Of a stretch of 64,000 nucleotides of DNA, positions 59,787-64,000 are shown piece by piece (within the stretch, counting starts at the first letter, position 1; each line of letters begins with the position of its first letter). Under the pieces are notes generated by a model. The model was given only the letters and a program-made list of their open reading frames with translations, ran no database searches and was not told the DNA's origin. Source of the stretch: CAWJMF01 sp963843945 (GTDB lineage Bacteria > Vulcanimicrobiota > Vulcanimicrobiia > Vulcanimicrobiales > Vulcanimicrobiaceae); contig CAWJMF010000002.1 in assembly GCA_963843945.1 (NCBI GenBank), positions 2,108,001 through 2,172,000 of the forward strand, read 5' to 3'. A program made the translations under genes and the position numbers.

Positions 59787-60245
59787 CTAGCTGACTTGCG
59801 GTTGCGAAACCTGCGGCGTCTGCGCGGGCTTACGGCGGCGCCGGCGCCGGGGTGCGCCGGCAGGCTTCGGCCGCGGCGCGGCCTCGGCGTTCGAATCGGG
59901 GAGTTGACTCGCCGTTTCGACGGCCTCGCGTGCGACCGGCTCGGCGGCCGGCGGCTCGAGTTCGCGCGCGAGCGGCGGAGGCAGCGGACGGTCGTGCCGC
60001 AGCTGACGGATCGGGACGCTGGCCAACATCGCGACGTCGTGGTCGCGATGCTCGAAGGTGACGTCGGCATTGCTGGCGTCGATTTCGAGGTAGCGCGAAA
60101 TCACGGCGAACAAGTCGGCCTTAAGCGCTTCCACGACTTCCGGCGCGAGCGACAGGTGGTCGGAGAGCAGCACCAGGCGCAGCCGCTCTTTGGCGGTCGT
60201 GCTGGAGCGCTCGGGTTTGAAGAGCGAACGGAAGAAATCGATCAC
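59787..60245 (-). CDS. minE: Cell-division topological specificity factor MinE, extended
   Basis: A 152-residue MinE. Residues 1-85 match the family: membrane helix VIDFFRSLFK, contact helix SDHLSLAPEVVEALKADLFA and the dimer strand. A 65-residue Pro/Glu/Arg-rich tail with RRRRRRK follows, which ordinary MinE (about 90 residues) lacks. It starts with GTG 60245 overlapping the end of the second minD (GTGA). The long open frame to 61118 is antisense-like and not used. Confidence 0.87.
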   Translation of the reverse strand: MIDFFRSLFKPERSSTTAKERLRLVLLSDHLSLAPEVVEALKADLFAVISRYLEIDASNADVTFEHRDHDVAMLASVPIRQLRHDRPLPPPLARELEPPAAEPVAREAVETASQLPDSNAEAAPRPKPAGAPRRRRRRKPAQTPQVSQPQVS

Positions 60246-61099
60246 GAAGCGCGACCTCCTAGCCACGCGCCGATCTTGCCGAGCAGGCCCGGCTCGGTGT
60301 TGACGGTTGGAGCCGAGACGTTTTCTCCGCACAGACGCGCCGCGATCGCGCGATAGGCGGCGCCGGTGCTCGAGCCGGAATCGAGCGCGAGCGGTTCGCC
60401 TTTGTTGGTCGCGACGATCAGGCCCGGTTCGTCGGCAATGACGCCGAGCAGGGGCAAGCGCAGGATCTCGTTGACGTCCTCGACGGAAAGCATCTTGCTC
60501 TTGCGAACGAGGTCGGGCCGCAGACGGTTCACGATCAGTTCCGGCCGCCAGTCGCTCGGCAGCAGACCGACGACGCGGTCGGCGTCGCGTACGGCCGAAA
60601 CTTCCGGCGTGCAGACGACGATCGCGTGGTGCGCGCCGGCGACGGCGTTCTTGAAGCCCATCTCGATGCCGGCCGGGCAATCGATCAGCACGAACTCGAA
60701 GCTCTCGCAGAGCTGCGCGATCAGCGCCTTCATTTGCGCGGTGTCGACGTCTTCTTTCTCGCGCGATTGGGCCGCGGCCAGCAGGAACAGGTTCTCGCTG
60801 CGCTTGTCGCGCACCAGCGCCGTCTCGAGGTCGACCTTCTCTTCGAGCACGTCGAGCAGGTGATGGCGTACGCGGCTCTCGAGGCCGAGGACGACGTCCA
60901 GGTTGCGCAGTCCGACGTCGGCGTCGACGAGCGCGACGCGTTTGCCGCGCGCCGCCAACGCCGCGCCGACGTTTGCCGTCGTGGTCGTTTTGCCGACGCC
61001 GCCTTTGCCCGAGGTGATGACGATGGCGCGGCCGCGCCGTACCGCGGCACTCGGTGCGGCTTCTTGCTTGGGCTCGAGCGACGTTTCGTAGGCTCGCAT
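60242..61099 (-). CDS. minD2: Septum-site determining ATPase MinD, second paralogue
   Basis: A 285-residue deviant-Walker ATPase. GKGGVGKTT with the signature Lys is at about 32-40, and switch residues are in VDADVGLRNLD. A 20-residue N-terminal extension precedes the fold. The C-terminal LLGKIGAWLGG is an amphipathic membrane-targeting helix. It lies 3 bp after the first minD and overlaps minE. Both copies keep catalytic motifs, so both may be active. Confidence 0.88.
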   Translation of the reverse strand: MRAYETSLEPKQEAAPSAAVRRGRAIVITSGKGGVGKTTTTANVGAALAARGKRVALVDADVGLRNLDVVLGLESRVRHHLLDVLEEKVDLETALVRDKRSENLFLLAAAQSREKEDVDTAQMKALIAQLCESFEFVLIDCPAGIEMGFKNAVAGAHHAIVVCTPEVSAVRDADRVVGLLPSDWRPELIVNRLRPDLVRKSKMLSVEDVNEILRLPLLGVIADEPGLIVATNKGEPLALDSGSSTGAAYRAIAARLCGENVSAPTVNTEPGLLGKIGAWLGGRAS

Positions 61100-61102
61100 C
61101 GG

Positions 61103-61894
61103 CTAGCCCGCCTTCCAAAGAGTAAAGAATTGCTTGAGACGGCTCGGCGCCTCGAGGTTGGTGAACGGAACGATCTCGCCTTCGAGGCGGCGCGCGATCT
61201 TCGTGTAGATTGCGGCCAAGCGTTTGGTCTCGTCGAGCACGAGGGGTTCGCCGCGATTGGTGGTGTCGATGACTTCTTCGTCGTCGGGAATTACCCCGAG
61301 CAGTTCCGCCGACAAGATCTGGCAGACGTCTTCGACCGACATCATGTCGCCGCTCTTGACCATTTCGGGGCGGATGCGGTTCACGATCAGGCGCAGCGGC
61401 ATCCGGCGCTCGGCTAGCTTGCCGACCACGCGATCGGCGTCGCGAATCGAGCTAACCTCCGGCGTCGTCACGACGATCGCTTCGCGTGCACCCGCGAGCG
61501 CGTTGCGAAACCCGTGCTCGATGCCCGCGGGGCAGTCGATGAGGACGAACTCGGCCATCTCCGCCAGCTCGTCGATGACTTTGACCATCGCTTCTTCGCT
61601 GACCGCCGTCTTCTCGCGCGTCTGTGCGGCCGGAAGCATCGAAAGCGATTCGAAGCGCTTGTCGCGGATCAGGGCTTGGCGCAACTGACAGCGGCCCTCG
61701 ACGACTTCGACCAAGTCGAAGACGATGCGCTTCTCGACGCCGAGCACGAGGTCGAGGTTGCGCAAGCCGATGTCGGTATCGACCAGCACGACGCTGCGGC
61801 CGCGCTTAGCCAGCGCCGCGCCGAGGTTGGCGGTCGTCGTCGTTTTGCCGACTCCGCCTTTGCCCGAAGTGACGACGATGCGGCGCGCACTCAC
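61103..61894 (-). CDS. minD: Septum-site determining ATPase MinD, first paralogue
   Basis: A 263-residue MinD of normal length. The deviant Walker A GKGGVGKTT is at about 11-19, VDTDIGLRNLD at about 38 and the C-terminal membrane-targeting helix is RLKQFFTLWKAG. It starts with GTG 61894 overlapping minC. Compared with the following copy it lacks the N-terminal extension and differs in many surface residues. Confidence 0.9.
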   Translation of the reverse strand: MSARRIVVTSGKGGVGKTTTTANLGAALAKRGRSVVLVDTDIGLRNLDLVLGVEKRIVFDLVEVVEGRCQLRQALIRDKRFESLSMLPAAQTREKTAVSEEAMVKVIDELAEMAEFVLIDCPAGIEHGFRNALAGAREAIVVTTPEVSSIRDADRVVGKLAERRMPLRLIVNRIRPEMVKSGDMMSVEDVCQILSAELLGVIPDDEEVIDTTNRGEPLVLDETKRLAAIYTKIARRLEGEIVPFTNLEAPSRLKQFFTLWKAG

Positions 61895-62727
61895 CGGCGC
61901 GGCTCCATGGCGGAATACGGCGCGATTGCGATGCGCTCGCCTTCGACGAAGGCCATCTCGGGTTCGCGCGCGGCCCGCCGCCGCTCGTCGGCGGCGATCG
62001 AAGTCGCGATGCGCAACTGGGTCGGCGCGAGCTCGAGCGCCACGACGCGCGCGGCGAGGTCGCCTTGCGCGCCGGCATGCGCGGTTCCGCGCAACGCGCC
62101 GAAAACCAGGATGTCGCCGGTCGCGACGAGCTCGGCGCCCGGGTTGACGTCGCCCACGATCACGATATTCCCGATCTGCTGCAGCGATTGCCCGCCGCGT
62201 ACCGTTCCGCGAAAGTAAAGCGTGCCGCTGACCGGCTGCGCGGCGGCAACCGGTGCGGCCGCCGGCACGTGCGCGGCGATCTTCGGTTTGCGGACCGAAG
62301 CTTCACCGCGCGCCCGCCGCTCGGCGATGTCGGCTCGCGCACCGGCAAAATCGGCATCGAGCGAGCGCGCCCGCTCGGTCAACGTCACCGTTCGGACGGC
62401 CTTGGCGGCCCGCTTCCGGCCTAGGCTGGCCACGCTCGGCCGGGGCGCGACGCCGAGGTAGGGCAGGCCGCTCGCCTGCGCCAGGCCCGAGGCTCCATCG
62501 GGCCCGTACAGGCCCTGAAGCTCGATTCCATACTCGCCGACCGCGTGGGCGAACCCGGCGAAGTCGACGGCCTCCGGCAGCTCGAGGCCGACGAAGACGG
62601 CCGCCGCGCGACTGCCGCGGTAGAAACCGGGCCGCTCGGCGAGGCGCGCAAAGACTTCCGTCGAGGCGTCCTCGAACGGCTCGTCGCCGAACACGAATTC
62701 CAATCCCGCTGCCGTTCCGCGAAGCAA
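61891..62727 (-). CDS. minC: Septum-site determining protein MinC, start uncertain
   Basis: An FtsZ-assembly inhibitor. The C-terminal beta-helix domain is clear (GTVRGGQSLQQIGNIVIVGD, GALRGTAHAG), binding MinD. The N-terminal domain begins RGTAAGLEFVFGDEPF. No ATG or GTG is in frame near the expected start; TTG 62727 gives 278 residues with GGAA upstream, and an ATT codon further upstream is possible. Last-to-first overlap with minD is GTGA. First gene of the leftward min-rodA cluster. Confidence 0.82.
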   Translation of the reverse strand: MLRGTAAGLEFVFGDEPFEDASTEVFARLAERPGFYRGSRAAAVFVGLELPEAVDFAGFAHAVGEYGIELQGLYGPDGASGLAQASGLPYLGVAPRPSVASLGRKRAAKAVRTVTLTERARSLDADFAGARADIAERRARGEASVRKPKIAAHVPAAAPVAAAQPVSGTLYFRGTVRGGQSLQQIGNIVIVGDVNPGAELVATGDILVFGALRGTAHAGAQGDLAARVVALELAPTQLRIATSIAADERRRAAREPEMAFVEGERIAIAPYSAMEPRR

Positions 62728-62925
62728 GGTTAGCGTTCCGGCGCGCGGTCGAGCGCTGCGAAGGCGGTCATCAATTTCTCGTGGGATGCAACGCGGGACC
62801 CGGAGCGCCCTTCGCCCTCCACACGAGACTCGCAAGTTGTCGCGCTTATGCACACGGAACTCACCGGGTCCCCACAGCCGTTTGTCGAAAACGAGCCGAC
62901 TAGGCTTTGCTCGAGGAGTCCAGCC

Positions 62926-64000
62926 GTGTTCTTGCGCCGCTTGGTCTGTGCCGGTTTTGCCGCATCTTTGCTCGTCACCGTCGTCCCGGCACCGGCCGCG
63001 GCGATGTCGACGGCTGCCGAGATCCAGCAAGCCAAGGCCGAAGACAAGGCGATCCTCGATCAGTATAACCTCGTCAGCGATCCGCTGCTGAACGCTTGGG
63101 TCACCGGCGTCGGCGAGCGCCTCTGGACCGAGGTCGCGCGGCGCGACGTTCCCTACAACGTCAAGATCCTCGATTCGCAGGACATCAACTCGTTTACCAT
63201 CGGGGGCGGCTACATCTACATCAATGAGGCCACGCTCGACTTCGTGCAGTCCGACGACGAGTTGGCCGGCGTCCTCGGCCACGAGACCGGCCACAACGAG
63301 CGCCGCCATACCGTGACCCTGCCGGCAAAAGAACAAGCGCTGAACTTGCTGTTCGGGATCGCCTCGATGTTCTCGCCCTTCATCTATCGTTTCGGACAGA
63401 TCGCGGAAGCCGGGATCATCGCCAAGCAACAGCGGGCCGACGAACTCCAGGCCGACCAATACGGTCTGCAACTCATGGCGCGCGCCGGCTACGATCCCGA
63501 CGCGATGCTGAACTTCATGAAGCACCTCGACGTGATCTCACACGAACAGCCGAGCATCGTCGACAAGTATTTCCAGGACCATCCGGGCTTCCCGGACCGC
63601 GAAGCGCATCTGCTCGGCTACGAAGCGCTCGATCCGACCAAGCGCACCACCGATCAAATCCTGGTACAAGGATTGCAGGATGAGAAGGAAGGGCGCTACA
63701 GCTACTCGGCCTATAAATTCGCGCAAGTCCTCAAAGCGGATCCGGGCAACGCCACCGCGCTGCTCAACGAAGGCCAAGACCAGCTCGCGCTCGGCCAAAC
63801 GGAAAAGAGCCAGCAGACCCTCGCGGAAGCGGCCGAGAAGGGAAATCCTGAGACCCGCACCGCCGCGCTCGGCAACATCAAAGCGTTGCGCGAGAGCGAA
63901 GCCAAATTCACGTTCGTCCATCCGAACCTCGCGCCACTGCGCCAGCAAGTCGCCGACGCACAAGCACGGGAGGCGCAAACGGCGCCGGCCGTCGAGATGC
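62926..64000 (+). CDS. M48 family metalloprotease (3' end beyond window)
   Basis: The GTG start at 62926 follows GAGGAG by 7-8 nt; 358 codons are visible and the frame is open at the edge. Signal peptide of about 25 residues, then the M48 domain with the zinc motif HETGH at 119-123 and the third ligand Glu in ADELQADQYG. The C-terminal part (from about 255) looks like TPR helices, as in BepA/LoiP-type periplasmic quality-control proteases. The 198-bp gap to minC holds no other gene. Confidence 0.88.
   Translation, partial: MFLRRLVCAGFAASLLVTVVPAPAAAMSTAAEIQQAKAEDKAILDQYNLVSDPLLNAWVTGVGERLWTEVARRDVPYNVKILDSQDINSFTIGGGYIYINEATLDFVQSDDELAGVLGHETGHNERRHTVTLPAKEQALNLLFGIASMFSPFIYRFGQIAEAGIIAKQQRADELQADQYGLQLMARAGYDPDAMLNFMKHLDVISHEQPSIVDKYFQDHPGFPDREAHLLGYEALDPTKRTTDQILVQGLQDEKEGRYSYSAYKFAQVLKADPGNATALLNEGQDQLALGQTEKSQQTLAEAAEKGNPETRTAALGNIKALRESEAKFTFVHPNLAPLRQQVADAQAREAQTAPAVEM

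Noticed and set aside
1..64000. CRISPR arrays, tRNA/rRNA genes and insertion sequences
   Set aside because: I saw no regularly spaced repeats, cloverleaf-like intergenic sequence or transposase frame. Intergenic gaps are all under 300 bp.

Overview
The window is about 64 kb of GC-rich, gene-dense bacterial chromosome. It opens with a nearly continuous photosynthesis gene cluster (about 1-23.8 kb) followed by a Calvin-cycle operon (about 23.9-28.6 kb). The type-II reaction-centre genes, bacteriochlorophyll a genes and red-type RuBisCO do not follow the usual proteobacterial order: there is no bchCXYZ-pufBALM superoperon, and a Crp/Fnr gene sits inside the puf operon. This combination best fits an aerobic anoxygenic phototroph of Candidatus Eremiobacterota (WPS-2 / Vulcanimicrobiota). 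That placement is an inference from gene content; no marker-gene phylogeny was possible.

Phototrophy region. Leftward: acsF (cut by the window edge) and bchM, divergent from a PsiE-like membrane gene. Then crtE, a BMP-family lipoprotein, an orphan gene, crtB, a Crp-type regulator with a helical N-terminal domain, and a degenerate PlsY-like gene. A rightward operon holds two tiny membrane proteins, a DUF2306-like protein, pufB, pufA, pufL, pufM, pufC and a second Crp/Fnr regulator. Next come bchF-bchC-bchX-bchY-bchZ rightward, facing bchL-bchN-bchB-bchG-bchP leftward. A palindrome GGTGA-N6-TCACC (four good copies and one weak copy) lies about 41.5 bp upstream of the predicted transcription starts of bchM, psiE, crtE, the orphan gene, bchF and bchL. 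It matches the half-site expected for the recognition helix (RETVSR) of the regulator encoded in the puf operon.

Carbon fixation region. cbbR is divergent from prk-cbbL-cbbS-cbbX, giving phosphoribulokinase, form I red-type RuBisCO and its AAA+ activase.

Housekeeping and accessory region (28.7-64 kb). It contains SDR and hypothetical genes, a DUF2239 gene, and an SOS-type promoter driving a dnaE2/imuC reading frame broken by eight single-base frameshifts and carrying a ~200-bp nested palindromic element. Then come an exported SOD-like protein, a dienelactone hydrolase, a YhaO/YhaN-like (SbcDC-type) pair, a peroxiredoxin and an acyl-CoA dehydrogenase. A cell-division/envelope block follows (ftsE, ftsX, envC-like, two S41 proteases), then RNase E/G, a secreted phosphoesterase, a multicopper oxidase, a second palindromic element, and a leftward minC-minD-minD-minE-rodA cluster with two minD paralogues. 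The window ends inside an M48 metalloprotease gene. I saw no tRNA, rRNA, CRISPR array or transposase gene. Every gene-free stretch is shorter than 300 bp.
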